A stretch of DNA of 64,000 bases from the NCBI RefSeq assembly GCF_003268655.1, contig NZ_CP029642.1:930001-994000 (forward strand). Reading direction: 5' to 3'. This DNA is from Arthrobacter dokdonellae (GTDB taxonomy: Bacteria > Actinomycetota > Actinomycetes > Actinomycetales > Micrococcaceae). The notes below the pieces were generated by a model. The model saw only the letters and a list, made by a program, of their open reading frames with translations. It searched no databases and was not told the DNA's origin. Position numbers and translations under genes: made by a program. This document shows, piece by piece, positions 43,001 through 51,748 of this stretch (position 1 is the stretch's first letter; every line of letters begins with the position of its first letter).

Positions 43001-44859
43001 GTGGTTGGGCCCGTCGAAGCACCGTCCCCGTCGGAGCCGATAATGAACACGCCGAAGAGCCCCCGGTCCGGGATGGTCCCGCCGGAGGTCACCGCCAGCC
43101 GCTGCGCGCCGGGCCGCCCCGTGATGGTCCCGCCCACCCGGTCCCAGACGATGCGCGGGCGCAGTTCGGCGAATTCGTCGGACGGGTAGCGCCCGGCCAG
43201 CAGGTCCAGGGTGGCGTCGTAGGCGGAGCGCGGGAGCGCGGAGAACGGGGCGCTGCGCCGGACCGTGTCGAACCACTCGTCCACGTCGATGGCGCCCAGC
43301 GCGGTGGCGGCCACGGTCTGCTGCGCCAGGATGTCCAGCGGATTGGCCGGCACAAAGAGCGGTTCAATACGGCCCGCCAGCATGCGCTCCACCGTCACGG
43401 CCGAATGCAGCAGGTCCGCGCGGTGCTTCGGAAACAGGATGCCCTGCGAAATTTCGCCCACCTGGTGGCCGGCGCGCCCCACCCGCTGCAGCCCGCTGGC
43501 CACCGACGGCGGCGATTCCACCTGGATGACCAGGTCCACGGCACCCATGTCGATGCCCAGCTCCAGGCTCGACGTCGCCACCACGCAGCGGAGCCGCCCG
43601 GACTTGAGGTCGTCTTCGATCAGTGCGCGCTGCTCCTTGGACACCGAGCCGTGGTGGGCCTTCGCCAGCACGGTGGGCGCGCCTGCCGTGGAGCCGGCCT
43701 GGGCCATCATTTCGGCCGGGAGCCTGGCCGGCTGGGGCGGCTGGGGCGGCGGCTGCGCTTGGTACGACGCCGGACCGGTTGCCCCGGTGTCCGGCGGCAC
43801 GCGGGTGCCCGGACCGGCCGGGGACGGCGCGGTCCGCCACGGTTCCGTGTCGGGGGCAACGGCGTCGGACGCGGCCAGTTCCAGGCGCTCGCTGTAGATC
43901 TCGTTCAGCCGGCCGGTGAGCCGTTCGGCGAGCCGTCGGGAGTTGGCGAAGACGATGGTGGACTTGTTCGCCAGCACGTGGTCGACGATCTTCTCTTCCA
44001 CGTGCGGCCAGATGGAGGCGTTGGGCTGCAGGCCGGAGGCAGGTCCGAGGTCGTGGGCGGAGGCCAGCGCCGGCAGCTCCGTCATGTCCTCCACCGGCAC
44101 GGTGAGCGTCAGGTTCCAGTTCTTCATCGAAGGCGGGGCCACAATGGTCACCGGCGCGCTGCCCCCGAGGAAGCGGGCCACCGTCTCGCGCGGCTCCACG
44201 GTGGCGGACAGCCCGATCCGCTGCGCGGGCCGCTCCAGGAGGTCGTCGAGGCGTTCGAGGGACAGCGCCAGGTGGGCCCCGCGCTTGGTGCCTGCCACGG
44301 CGTGGACCTCGTCGATGATGACGGTGTGCACGCCGGCCAGCGTCTCCCGGGCCTTGGAGGTGAGCATGAGGAACAGGGACTCCGGGGTGGTGATCAGGAT
44401 GTCCGGCGGGTGGCTGAGCAGCCGCCGGCGCTCGTTGGCCGGGGTGTCGCCCGAGCGCACGCCCACGCTGGCATGCGGCGCCTCCACGCCGAGCCTCTTG
44501 GCGGTCTGCGCAATGCCGATCAGAGGCGCCCGAAGGTTGCGTTCCACGTCCACGCCCAGGGCCTTCAGCGGGGAGATGTAAAGGACCTGCGTGGTCTCCT
44601 TCGCGGTGCCGTTCCGGGCGGCGCTGCCGTTCCGGGCGGCCAGCCCGTCCAGGGCCCACAGGAACGCGGCCAGGGTCTTGCCCGAACCCGTGGGGGCAAC
44701 CACCAGCGAGTGGGCGCCGCCGGCAATGGCTTCCCACGCACCGGACTGGGCCGGGGTGGGTGCTCCGAAGGCACCCAGAAACCATTCGCGGGTGGGCGCC
44801 GCGAACAGGTCCATGGCCCCGCGGGCGGAATTTGTTCTCACGGGTCCATCATGCCCCAC
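40006..44859 (-). CDS. lhr: ATP-dependent helicase Lhr
   Basis: A 1617-residue superfamily 2 DNA helicase (3' to 5') involved in DNA repair. N-terminal core: APTGSGKTLAAFLWALDGL (Walker A), IIDEVHAVAGTKRGAHLALS (DEVH box), LSATVEPRETVARFLGG, VFANSRRLAERL, HHGSVSKEQRALIEDDLKSG and LQRVGRAGHQVG (motif VI). A polar, Pro/Gln-rich insert splits the RecA-like domains. The long C-terminal part (from about residue 850) is the Lhr-specific winged-helix and beta-barrel region. GTG at 44859 is used; 44841 (GTG) and 44814 (ATG) are alternatives, none with a clear binding site. nei2 follows 218 bases downstream. Confidence 0.95.
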   Translation of the reverse strand: MGHDGPVRTNSARGAMDLFAAPTREWFLGAFGAPTPAQSGAWEAIAGGAHSLVVAPTGSGKTLAAFLWALDGLAARNGSAARNGTAKETTQVLYISPLKALGVDVERNLRAPLIGIAQTAKRLGVEAPHASVGVRSGDTPANERRRLLSHPPDILITTPESLFLMLTSKARETLAGVHTVIIDEVHAVAGTKRGAHLALSLERLDDLLERPAQRIGLSATVEPRETVARFLGGSAPVTIVAPPSMKNWNLTLTVPVEDMTELPALASAHDLGPASGLQPNASIWPHVEEKIVDHVLANKSTIVFANSRRLAERLTGRLNEIYSERLELAASDAVAPDTEPWRTAPSPAGPGTRVPPDTGATGPASYQAQPPPQPPQPARLPAEMMAQAGSTAGAPTVLAKAHHGSVSKEQRALIEDDLKSGRLRCVVATSSLELGIDMGAVDLVIQVESPPSVASGLQRVGRAGHQVGEISQGILFPKHRADLLHSAVTVERMLAGRIEPLFVPANPLDILAQQTVAATALGAIDVDEWFDTVRRSAPFSALPRSAYDATLDLLAGRYPSDEFAELRPRIVWDRVGGTITGRPGAQRLAVTSGGTIPDRGLFGVFIIGSDGDGASTGPTTGKTAKGGRRVGELDEEMVYESRVGDVFALGATSWKIEDITFDRVLVSPAFGQPGKLPFWKGDSLGRPVELGRALGAFIREVSAAPRGEALARCRATGLDAWAANNLLGYLNEQKAATFQVPDDRTLMVERFHDELGDWRVVLHSPFGMPVHAPWALAVAARLHERYGLDGSAMASDDGIVLRVPLMDDEPPGAELFLFEPDELDGIVTAEVGGSALFASRFRECAARALLLPRQNPGKRSPLWQQRQRSAQLLDVARKYPQFPIVLETVRECLQDVYDLPALKDIAASIERRELRIVETTTAQPSPFARSLLFGYVASFLYEGDSPLAERRAAALSLDPALLDELLGRAELRELLDPKVIAATEAELQRLPGDGRDTDRRARGLEGVADLLRLLGPLTVDEVALRLVPGADAGAAGHLADLVAANRALRVNMAGEERFAAIEDSARLRDALGIPLPMGVPLAFIEPVADPLGDLLGRHARTHGPFTAAEVAARLGLGVAVVHSGLARLAADKRVTEGEFLPNRAETGVPEWCGVEVLRRLRRRSLAALRAEVEPVDPATFGRFLPAWQHVSEASGAPALRGLDGLLTVVDQLAGVPIPASAWEPLVLSQRVADYRPAMLDELTATGEVLLSGTGALGGSDGWLSLHLAESAELTLNRPADFAETGLAARVLSGLSGGGAYFFHQLREMSAGGPDDVPGDDELTAALWELFWAGLISNDTFAPVRALLAGGHSAHRQRPAPSRLRPARAGRYGRLPGRAALAQRGAPPLGAGRWSLLPAQGPAGAEGKPDAAQNTLRSHALAELFLDRYGVVTRGSVMAAGLPGGFGLMYKVLARLEETGRCRRGYFIEHLGAAQFAVPATVDRLRAFSEDAAAGPRPPRALALAATDPANPYGAALAWPPLESGHRPGRKAGALVVMVDGALVLYVERGGKTLLCFSGHEASVALAARALVQVVKRGGADKLAMEKVNGAGILDTPLAAALLDAGAYSSPSGVRIRA

Positions 44860-45021
44860 GGTAGTGACATTGATGCGAGAGGATAACGATTCATGCAGGG
44901 CCTTGAATTGGGCCTAAAAGTGTCATGGCGGAGCTGTAATCTAGCGGTAGGAGTGGCAACGGTTGCCCTTGCTGTTCCACGGCGTGTGCGGGTGCCCGGA
45001 CCGGCGTCCTGAAGGGAGTTT

Positions 45022-45627
45022 GTGGGTCCGGTGGGAAGGCAAGGCGCGGTGCAGACACGGCATGTGGGCAACAACTGGGTTCCCCTTCTTTGTTTGTCGG
45101 TCCTGTTTCTTGCCGGCGGAGCCGCGAGCATGATGGTCCGGGCGGGAAACGGGGCCGTCCCCGGAGTGTTCGCCGTCGGCATCCTGCCGGCCGCAGTCGT
45201 CGTGGCGTTCTGGCTGTGGCGGAACCCGTCGTGGTGGCTGGCGCCGCGCAAGGACTACCTCTATCTGGCAGGCGGCACACTGGCCGGCGTGCTGCTGTTT
45301 GCCATGATTCCGTTCCTTCACGGCTGCGGGCCGTGGCTGGTGCTCGGCGGCTCGGTGGTCACATACGGCGTTTTCGAGCGGTTGCGATTGCTGGTGACGA
45401 CCGGCGGCGGAGTGGCGCTGACGGGCCTTTTGGCCCTCTTCATCCACGCCGATGTGTGGGGCGGGGCGCTGCACATCCTGGCCGCGGCGGCCCTGGCCTT
45501 CGCCGCCAACAGGCTCTACGTGCTCCGGCACGGCCGGCGCCGCGAGGTCCAGGACAGCGACCCGGCCTTCATCGGCAGCTTTGAGGAGTTTGACGCCGCG
45601 GAGCCGCCGAACTTCTGGGAGCGCTAA
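45022..45627 (+). CDS. Hypothetical membrane protein, 201 aa
   Basis: A protein with about five to six hydrophobic segments from a GTG at 45022, preceded by GAAGGGAG. Segments include VPLLCLSVLFLAGGAASMMV, VFAVGILPAAVVVAFWLW, YLAGGTLAGVLLFAMIPFL and ALTGLLALFIHADVWGGALH. The C-terminal 30 residues are acidic and cytosolic (DSDPAFIGSFEEFDAAEPPN). No family recognised. It diverges from lhr across a 162-base spacer. Confidence 0.65.
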   Translation: MGPVGRQGAVQTRHVGNNWVPLLCLSVLFLAGGAASMMVRAGNGAVPGVFAVGILPAAVVVAFWLWRNPSWWLAPRKDYLYLAGGTLAGVLLFAMIPFLHGCGPWLVLGGSVVTYGVFERLRLLVTTGGGVALTGLLALFIHADVWGGALHILAAAALAFAANRLYVLRHGRRREVQDSDPAFIGSFEEFDAAEPPNFWER

Positions 45628-45972
45628 CGGCGCAGCCCACGCGTGTGTCGTCCAGGCCAGCTCAGCGGCACAAGTCGCGCCGAGTCCCAGTTGCGGCGCG
45701 GGCACGCGGGTCGTCGCGGCTCCATTGCCTCATGAAGGACCCTGCCGATGACGGCTCGGCGGCCTTCCGGGCGGCAGGCGAGGAAATGTCGCCGCCGGCC
45801 GGCTGGACTTCATAGGCGCCCGGGGGCCTCTTGGGGCCTCTTGGGGGCCGGGTGCCAGCGGACCAGGGTCCAGTGCGCTCAGGGATTGAATGCCATCCGC
45901 CCGGCGAGAGCTCTCCGTGGTCAGGAGTTCTCGCCGGGCGGATGGCGTCCGGGGTGCGGGATTTCTGGATGG
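45628..45972. other. 345-base intergenic region with an 18-bp hairpin
   Basis: No gene is seen. 45892-45909 (GCCATCCGCCCGGCGAGA) pairs perfectly with 45929-45946 around a 19-base loop; it lies between convergent genes and can terminate both. GGGGCCTCTT is repeated at about 45826-45845. Confidence 0.75.
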
Positions 45973-47340
45973 TCAGTCCTTGCGGACCTTGCTGGGGTCG
46001 ACGTTCCGGGCGGCGAAGATGAGCAGTCCGGAGGCGAGGATGGGGATGACGCCCCACCAGAGGCCGACGTTGATCCAGCTGCCGCCGGCGGCCAGTGTGG
46101 CGGTGATCAACAGTCCGCCGATGATCGCCCCGACTTGGCCTGAGGAGTTGATGATGGAGCTGCCCGTTGCCCGGGTGTGGACCGGGAAGCTCTCGCCGGT
46201 GAAGAACAGCAGGGCGGAGAAGGGGCCGATGAGGAAGAACAGCCCGGCGCTGTACAGGCCGATGATGAGAGGGAAGTTCCCGTTCGGTGCCTGGAGCATG
46301 CTGAAGAAAGAGACGGCACACAGGATCCAGCCGATACCGATCGCGTTACGCCGGCCGATCCGGTCGCCCAACCAGCCGTGGAACAGGTAGCCGGCGAAGG
46401 CGGTCGCATTGGAGATGATAAGGATCAGCAGCGCGTTGCTGAATGGCACGTCCTTTCCGTCCGGTGCCGAAAGCAGCGACGTGCCGAGGATCGAGAATGC
46501 GAGGACGCCCAGCCAGTTCAGGAGAAAGGCCCCGCCGATCGTCAGGGTGGACCTCAGCGATTCCCCCCGGAAGACCGAGACGAGCGGGCTTGCCTTCTCC
46601 GAGACGTCGATTCCGTATTTGTTCCCGAGCTGCCGCGCCTCCTCCACCCGGCCGTCCTTCATCATCTTGTCAATTTGGTGGCGGTGGCCGAATTGGGGGC
46701 TCTCCTTGAGCCAACGTCCGGCGATGATGATGAAGACGGCGGGGATTGCGGCCACGGCGAAGCAGAGCGCCCACCCGCCGATGGGGAACAGCAGGTAGAC
46801 GGAGCCGGCAGCCAGCACGGAGCCGACCGGCCAGCCGGATTGGACGAGCGAGTAGATCAGGCCGCGGCGGCGGGCCCTGGCGGGATCGCTGTGGCTGTGG
46901 GCGAACATTTCGCTGAGGTAGGCAGCGTTGATGGCTTGCTCGGCGTAGCCGAGGCCGGCCAGTGACCGCACGAGGATGAGAAAGACAAGTCCCAGGCCGG
47001 CGGCGATGCCCACAACCCAGCCGACAGTGGCGGTCAGCAAGGAGGCGACGGCGGCACCGGCGACGGCAATCAGGATGCCTTTGCGGCGGCCGATCCGGTC
47101 GACGATCGGGCCGATCGCGAAGGCCACGAGTGCAGTGCCGGCGGTCACCCACGTATTGATACCCGTGGATTGGGCAGTGTTCAAGCCGAGGTCTGCGGCC
47201 AGCTTCGGCAGGAGGTTGCCGAACAGGACGAAGTCATAGACGGCGAAGGTCCAGGCGAAGAAGCAAATCCAGGTGGCCAGCCGGACGTCTTTGGGCATGA
47301 CATCAGACTCGACGAATTTGAAGCTTGGGACTGTGGACAT
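45973..47340 (-). CDS. MFS transporter in the creatinine/hydantoin region
   Basis: A 455-residue permease with 12 segments related to sugar/aromatic acid:H+ symporters. It has FFAWTFAVYDFVLFGNLLPK at segment 1, GPIVDRIGRRKG (motif A), LAGLGYAEQAINAAYLSEMF, and the second-half motif GWLGDRIGRRNAIGIGW. A 90-residue central loop separates the halves. It lies 115 bases after the hydantoinase gene on the same strand, but a strong hairpin intervenes, so it may have its own promoter. Import of creatinine, N-methylhydantoin or N-carbamoylsarcosine is a reasonable guess from context only. Confidence 0.88.
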   Translation of the reverse strand: MSTVPSFKFVESDVMPKDVRLATWICFFAWTFAVYDFVLFGNLLPKLAADLGLNTAQSTGINTWVTAGTALVAFAIGPIVDRIGRRKGILIAVAGAAVASLLTATVGWVVGIAAGLGLVFLILVRSLAGLGYAEQAINAAYLSEMFAHSHSDPARARRRGLIYSLVQSGWPVGSVLAAGSVYLLFPIGGWALCFAVAAIPAVFIIIAGRWLKESPQFGHRHQIDKMMKDGRVEEARQLGNKYGIDVSEKASPLVSVFRGESLRSTLTIGGAFLLNWLGVLAFSILGTSLLSAPDGKDVPFSNALLILIISNATAFAGYLFHGWLGDRIGRRNAIGIGWILCAVSFFSMLQAPNGNFPLIIGLYSAGLFFLIGPFSALLFFTGESFPVHTRATGSSIINSSGQVGAIIGGLLITATLAAGGSWINVGLWWGVIPILASGLLIFAARNVDPSKVRKD

Positions 47341-47393
47341 GACGGTTCCTAATTCACGGGGCTAGGTGGGCGATGAGGTGGGTGCGGAACGAA

Positions 47394-47440
47394 GGGGAGG
47401 TCTGGAGGCCGGAGTTGCCAGCCGGCCTCCAGACCTCCCC
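47394..47440. terminator. Perfect 19-bp hairpin between hydantoinase and MFS genes
   Basis: 47394-47412 (GGGGAGGTCTGGAGGCCGG) is exactly complementary to 47422-47440 around a 9-base loop. It begins 16 bases after the hydantoinase stop on the minus strand and may reduce read-through into the transporter. Confidence 0.8.
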
Positions 47441-47455
47441 TTCACTGCTGCTGGA

Positions 47456-50400
47456 TCAGCTCGTGGTGCTGAGCGCGGCGACCAAAACATCGCGGCGTTC
47501 CGCGGTGGCGTCGGGGTCGACGGTGAGCTTGCCCCTGACCTCCGTGAGGACCACGCCGTAGTCCCGGGCGGCCGCCTCGGCGGTCGTAAAGCCGTCCAAC
47601 ACGTCTTCCAAGACCTTCAGCGGGTCCCGCTTGTGAGGGTCGCCGAAGCCGCCCCCGCTGGGCACGGTGATCTGGAGGGAGTCGCCTGCCCGCAGCTGAC
47701 GTCCGGTGACCTTGGACGGCCAGGACTCCTCGCCCTCCCGCCCGACGTTTTTCACGAGCGAGCCGTTGAGGCCTTCATGGCCGCCGAAGGCGCCCCACGG
47801 CACGTCCGACTCGTGGCGTTCACCCTCGCAGGTAATCGCGGTGTCGGTCAGGAACGTGTTCTCCCGGACGATGCCGATGCCGCCCCTGAACTCGCCGGCA
47901 GCCGCCGGCTCGGAACGCAGCTCGTAGCGGTCGGTGCGCATCGGGAACCGCCATTCGAGCTCCTCGATCGGGTTGTTGCGGGTGTTGGCGATGAGGTTGT
48001 CCACGGAGTCCGGCCCGTCGCTGGTGGCGCGGCCGCCATAGGAGCCCTCGTTGACCTCGAGGTAGACCCAGTACTCGCCCTGCTTCTCATCCCATCCGGA
48101 GTAGGAAATAAAGTGGATGTGGGCGGAGTTGCCGGCTGTGACCCGCTCGGGGATGACGGGGGCCAGGGCCCGCAGGGCCAGGTCGACGGCCCGCTGCACC
48201 TGCGAGAAGCGAGAGAAGGTCGCGGCCGGGTACTTCGGGTTGAAGATCGTGCCCTCCGGGGCGATCACCTTCAACGGCTTGAGCATGCCCTCGTTCTGGG
48301 GCACGAACACCGGGAAGGCGACCTCGTCCAGGAACATCATCCGGGTGATGAACGTGAACGCGGAGACCGTCGTGCCCTCGAAGGCACAGTTGTAGGCGGT
48401 CGGCACCTGTTCGGAGGACCCGGTGAGGTCGTATGTGATTTCGTCGCCCTCGACGATCACCTTCACGACGATTGGCAGCTTCTTGCCGTAGTTACGGCCG
48501 TCGTCGTCCAGGTAGCCGACCTCCGTCTCATAGACGCCGTCCGGGATCTTGGCGATCTCCTGGCGCAGCATCCGCTCGGAGTAGTCGATCCAACTCTGGC
48601 CGGCGTCGCGCACGGCGCCGAAACCATAGCGCTCAATGAGGGCGGTGTAGCGGGACTTGGCCAACTCGCAGGCGGCGATCATCGCCTGGAAGTCGCCTTC
48701 GTTGGAGGTGGGTGTCCGGGTGTTGTTGAGGATATGCCGGATCAGCGATTCCTGGCGGACGCCCTTCTCGTAAACCTTCACCGCCCGGAAGATGGTGCCT
48801 TCGGACTGGATGTCCTGGATGTCCACCATCAGCCCGGAGTACGCACCGCCGTTGTCGATCAACTGGCCTGACGCGCCGGCGAAGCCGACGAGTTCCCCGT
48901 CGTGGAAGATCGGTTCGATGATCGCCACGTCGGGAGAGTGCGTGGCGCCCAGATACGGATCGTTGTGCAGGATGACGTCCCCGTCGTGGATGTCGTCGCC
49001 GAGGACGGAGATCACGCCCTTGACGATCTTGGGCATGGAGCCCATGAACATTGGCGTGGAGTCGGACTCGGCCAGCACATTGCCGTCCTTGTCGAACAAT
49101 CCTGCGCCGAGGTCCTCGGACTCGCGGATGATCGAGGAGTAGGCCATGCGGAACAGCACCGAGGCCATTTCCTTGGCTGCGGAGTTCAGGGCGCCGCCGA
49201 TCACGCGCATCAGGATCGGGGTGGCCAGCTTCTCGGCGCTCTGGGTGGCGGCCGGGCAGTCGATGACCAGGTTGCCGGCCGGGTCCACCGTTCCGGAGAA
49301 TCCGGGGGGAATGACGGTCGTGGAGTCGTACTGCTCGATCACGGCGGGGCCTGAGAACGTGATTCCCACGCCCATCCTGTCGCGGTCATAGAAGCCGGTG
49401 TCCAGGGTGACCGGTTTGCCATCCTGTTCGAAGGTCACCGGGCGGGTTTCCACCAGGGCTTCTTTGAGGGAACCGGACTTCGTCGCTTCCGGCGTGGGCA
49501 GCTCGTCCATCACCGCGCTGGCCTCCACCCGGATGTTGATGACTTCCACGGTGCCGTTCTTGAAGCGGTGGCCGTACTCCTCGAAGTGGGCATCGTGGAA
49601 GGCCGCCTCGGCCTTTTCCAGCCAGGCCTGGTTGACCGGTCCGGCGGGGGCATCGAAGCGGATCTCGTACCCCTGGCCTTCGTAACGCGCGTCCGCGAGC
49701 CAGTCGAGTTTGCGCCGTTCGGCCGGCACCTCCTCGGCATCGAGTTGGGCGGTGGCCTCGCGCTCCAGCTGTTCGTAGGAGGCCTGGATGGCGGCCGGAT
49801 CGGCGTTGGCGAACGTGAACCGCCGGGTGGCGACGAACTCGTACTTTTCGTCGGTGGCCAGCAGACCGGTGGCGGCGATGATGCCGGGATGGGCCGGGAT
49901 CAGCACCTTGGGGACTTCCAGCTCCGCGGCGATCTCGCAGGCAAACAGTGCGCCGGCACCGCCGGCAGCGACTAGGGTGAAGTCGCGCGGGTCGTAGCCG
50001 CGGCGAACGGAGTTCTGCTCGATCGCCTGGGTCATGCCGAACTTCTGGATCTGCAAGGCGCCGAGGGCTGCCTGGTCCACCGACATGTTCAGCTTTTCTG
50101 CCAGGCCTTCCATCGCCTTTCGGGCGCCCTCGAGGTCCATGTCCATGCCTGAGCCGGCCAAGACGCGGTCGGGCCGCATGCGGCCCAGGAGCACCTGCGC
50201 GTCGGTCGATGTGGGCTCCGTCCCTCCGCGGCCGTAGCAGACCGGGCCCGGAACGGCGCCTGCGGACTGCGGACCGACGCGGAAGACGCCGCCGGCGTCG
50301 ACGTAAGCGATGGAGCCGCCGCCGGCGCCGATGGTGTCGATGTCGACCATGGGGACCATGGCCTGGTGATCGCCGATCTTGGTGTCCAGCAGGTGACGCA

Positions 50401-51322
50401 TGCGCAGTTCACCCTGGTAGGCGACACCGATGTCAGCCGACGTACCGCCGATGTCCAGCGTGACGACATTTTCAAAGCCGGACTGGCGGCCGGCCCACAT
50501 GCCGCCGATCAGGCCGCCGACCGGTCCGGACATCATCAGTGTGACGGGCCGCTTGGCAGCCTCCTTGATCGGGACCATGCCGCCGGATGACTGCATCAGC
50601 AGGATCTCCCGCTTGTACCCCAGGCCTTCGGCCTGCTCCTGCAGGCGGTGGAGGTAGCGAGAGACCCGCGGCCCGACATAGGCATTCAGCGCGGTGGTGG
50701 AGAACCGCTCATATTCGCGGTAGAGAGGCACAATCTCGCTGGACAGGGAAAGGTAGGCCTCGGGGAATTCCTCCGAGACGATCTGCCCGATCCGCTGCTC
50801 ATGGGCGGGGTTCAGGTACGAATGCAACAGGCACACGGCAATGGCCTCGACTCCGGCCGCCTTCAACTCGAGAACGCGCTCACGGACCTCGTCCTCGTCC
50901 AGGGGAACCAGGACGTCGCCGTTCGGCGCGGTGATGCGCTCCTTGACCGTGAGCCGGTGACGGCGCTTGATCAGGGGCTTGGTCTGCCAGGGAAGCTCCT
51001 GCTGCAGTGAGAAGTTGTGTGGCTTCTTATGCCGGGCGATGTGGAGGATGTCCCGGAAACCTTCGGTAGTGATCATCCCGACTTCCGCACCGGTGTGCGT
51101 CAGCGCGGTGTTCGTGGCCACCGTCGTCCCGTGCACCAGCTGGTCGATCTCCGCCAGCGAGACACCTGCCTTCTCACAGAGCTTATTGATGCCGTGGATG
51201 ACACCTTCGGACGGGTCGTGCGGGGTGGACGGAACCTTCTCAACAACGGCGATGCGCTGTGCGTCGTCCGAAAAATACAGGTCGGTGAAGGTGCCGCCGA
51301 CGTCTACTCCGATGCGCTTCAT
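47456..51322 (-). CDS. Fused hydantoinase/oxoprolinase (HyuA-HyuB), probable ATP-dependent N-methylhydantoinase
   Basis: A 1288-residue protein combining the two subunits often encoded separately. Residues 1-684 are HyuA: the ATPase phosphate loop IGVDVGGTFTDLYF, HGTTVATNTALTHTGAEVGM, LDIGGTSADIGVAYQG and AAGGAGALFACEIAAEL. From about 697 (MRVIGGALNSAAKEMASVLF) to the end is HyuB, with NDPYLGATHSPDVAIIEPIF, ASGQLIDNGGAYSG and VPSGGGFGDPHKRDP. The family opens cyclic ureides or 5-oxoproline using ATP. Because an N-carbamoylsarcosine amidohydrolase lies in the same cluster and under the same type of operator, N-methylhydantoin is the likely substrate; 5-oxoproline is the main alternative. Start ATG 51322 with AAAGGA. 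Confidence 0.9.
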   Translation of the reverse strand: MKRIGVDVGGTFTDLYFSDDAQRIAVVEKVPSTPHDPSEGVIHGINKLCEKAGVSLAEIDQLVHGTTVATNTALTHTGAEVGMITTEGFRDILHIARHKKPHNFSLQQELPWQTKPLIKRRHRLTVKERITAPNGDVLVPLDEDEVRERVLELKAAGVEAIAVCLLHSYLNPAHEQRIGQIVSEEFPEAYLSLSSEIVPLYREYERFSTTALNAYVGPRVSRYLHRLQEQAEGLGYKREILLMQSSGGMVPIKEAAKRPVTLMMSGPVGGLIGGMWAGRQSGFENVVTLDIGGTSADIGVAYQGELRMRHLLDTKIGDHQAMVPMVDIDTIGAGGGSIAYVDAGGVFRVGPQSAGAVPGPVCYGRGGTEPTSTDAQVLLGRMRPDRVLAGSGMDMDLEGARKAMEGLAEKLNMSVDQAALGALQIQKFGMTQAIEQNSVRRGYDPRDFTLVAAGGAGALFACEIAAELEVPKVLIPAHPGIIAATGLLATDEKYEFVATRRFTFANADPAAIQASYEQLEREATAQLDAEEVPAERRKLDWLADARYEGQGYEIRFDAPAGPVNQAWLEKAEAAFHDAHFEEYGHRFKNGTVEVINIRVEASAVMDELPTPEATKSGSLKEALVETRPVTFEQDGKPVTLDTGFYDRDRMGVGITFSGPAVIEQYDSTTVIPPGFSGTVDPAGNLVIDCPAATQSAEKLATPILMRVIGGALNSAAKEMASVLFRMAYSSIIRESEDLGAGLFDKDGNVLAESDSTPMFMGSMPKIVKGVISVLGDDIHDGDVILHNDPYLGATHSPDVAIIEPIFHDGELVGFAGASGQLIDNGGAYSGLMVDIQDIQSEGTIFRAVKVYEKGVRQESLIRHILNNTRTPTSNEGDFQAMIAACELAKSRYTALIERYGFGAVRDAGQSWIDYSERMLRQEIAKIPDGVYETEVGYLDDDGRNYGKKLPIVVKVIVEGDEITYDLTGSSEQVPTAYNCAFEGTTVSAFTFITRMMFLDEVAFPVFVPQNEGMLKPLKVIAPEGTIFNPKYPAATFSRFSQVQRAVDLALRALAPVIPERVTAGNSAHIHFISYSGWDEKQGEYWVYLEVNEGSYGGRATSDGPDSVDNLIANTRNNPIEELEWRFPMRTDRYELRSEPAAAGEFRGGIGIVRENTFLTDTAITCEGERHESDVPWGAFGGHEGLNGSLVKNVGREGEESWPSKVTGRQLRAGDSLQITVPSGGGFGDPHKRDPLKVLEDVLDGFTTAEAAARDYGVVLTEVRGKLTVDPDATAERRDVLVAALSTTS

Positions 51323-51438
51323 AATGGGGTCCTTTCAGAAGTGAGGCTCAGGACTGGATTGAAGGGAAAGCCTGCAAGGGCCGATCGGCCAGGAGGCCAA
51401 CCCCTGGATGGAGTCCGCTGGGGTTAGACCGCAAGTCA

Positions 51439-51454
51439 ATGTGCCATGGATCAC
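51439..51454. promoter_or_regulatory. Crp/GlxR-type site before the hydantoinase gene
   Basis: TGTG-CCATGGAT-CACA, extended by symmetric CAATGTG/CACATTG flanks (51436-51457), fits the cAMP receptor protein family consensus. It lies directly upstream of a TTGACT -35-like hexamer on the minus strand (51438-51433), which would suit class II activation. Suggests catabolite control of the hydantoinase. Confidence 0.55.
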
Positions 51455-51456
51455 AT

Positions 51457-51473
51457 TGTTGCTTACTGAGCAC
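51457..51473. promoter_or_regulatory. Degenerate IclR-type site before the hydantoinase gene
   Basis: GTTGCT-TACTG-AGCACT matches the perfect GTTGCT-N5-AGCAAC sites at 55929 and 56341 in 10 of 12 arm positions. A further AGCAAC half-site is at 51489-51494. The 426-base space between the hydantoinase and the first IclR gene otherwise holds no gene. Confidence 0.5.
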
Positions 51474-51748
51474 TTTAGTTTCCGACGAAGCAACATGCAA
51501 TAGCTGATGGGTCTTTTTTGCAGCACCCGATTTATGTCCAAGCCGAATACGGCAAGTAGGTAGGGGCGCAGCCAACCCTTGTCGGACATTTCATGGGCCC
51601 GGACAAGGAGCCTCCCCTCTCAATCCTCCGCGAGGCCGCCGAGGCGTGCCCTAAGCCGGCGGTGGGCCGCCCTCCGGCCGGAGGCGGAATGAGCATCGTA
51701 CGATGACTGTTACGGTTGACTGCACTAGCGCCTGGAGAGGAAAAACTG

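Noticed and set aside
41494..44886. 1130-codon plus-strand open frame opposite lhr
   Set aside because: It is the reverse-strand shadow of a clear Lhr helicase; its sequence is low-complexity Arg/Gly/Gln/His-rich with no domain. High GC content makes such frames common.
44926..44970. tRNA-like stretch (GGCGGAGCTGTAATCTAGCGG) before the 45022 gene
   Set aside because: No acceptor, anticodon or T-arm pairing could be completed.
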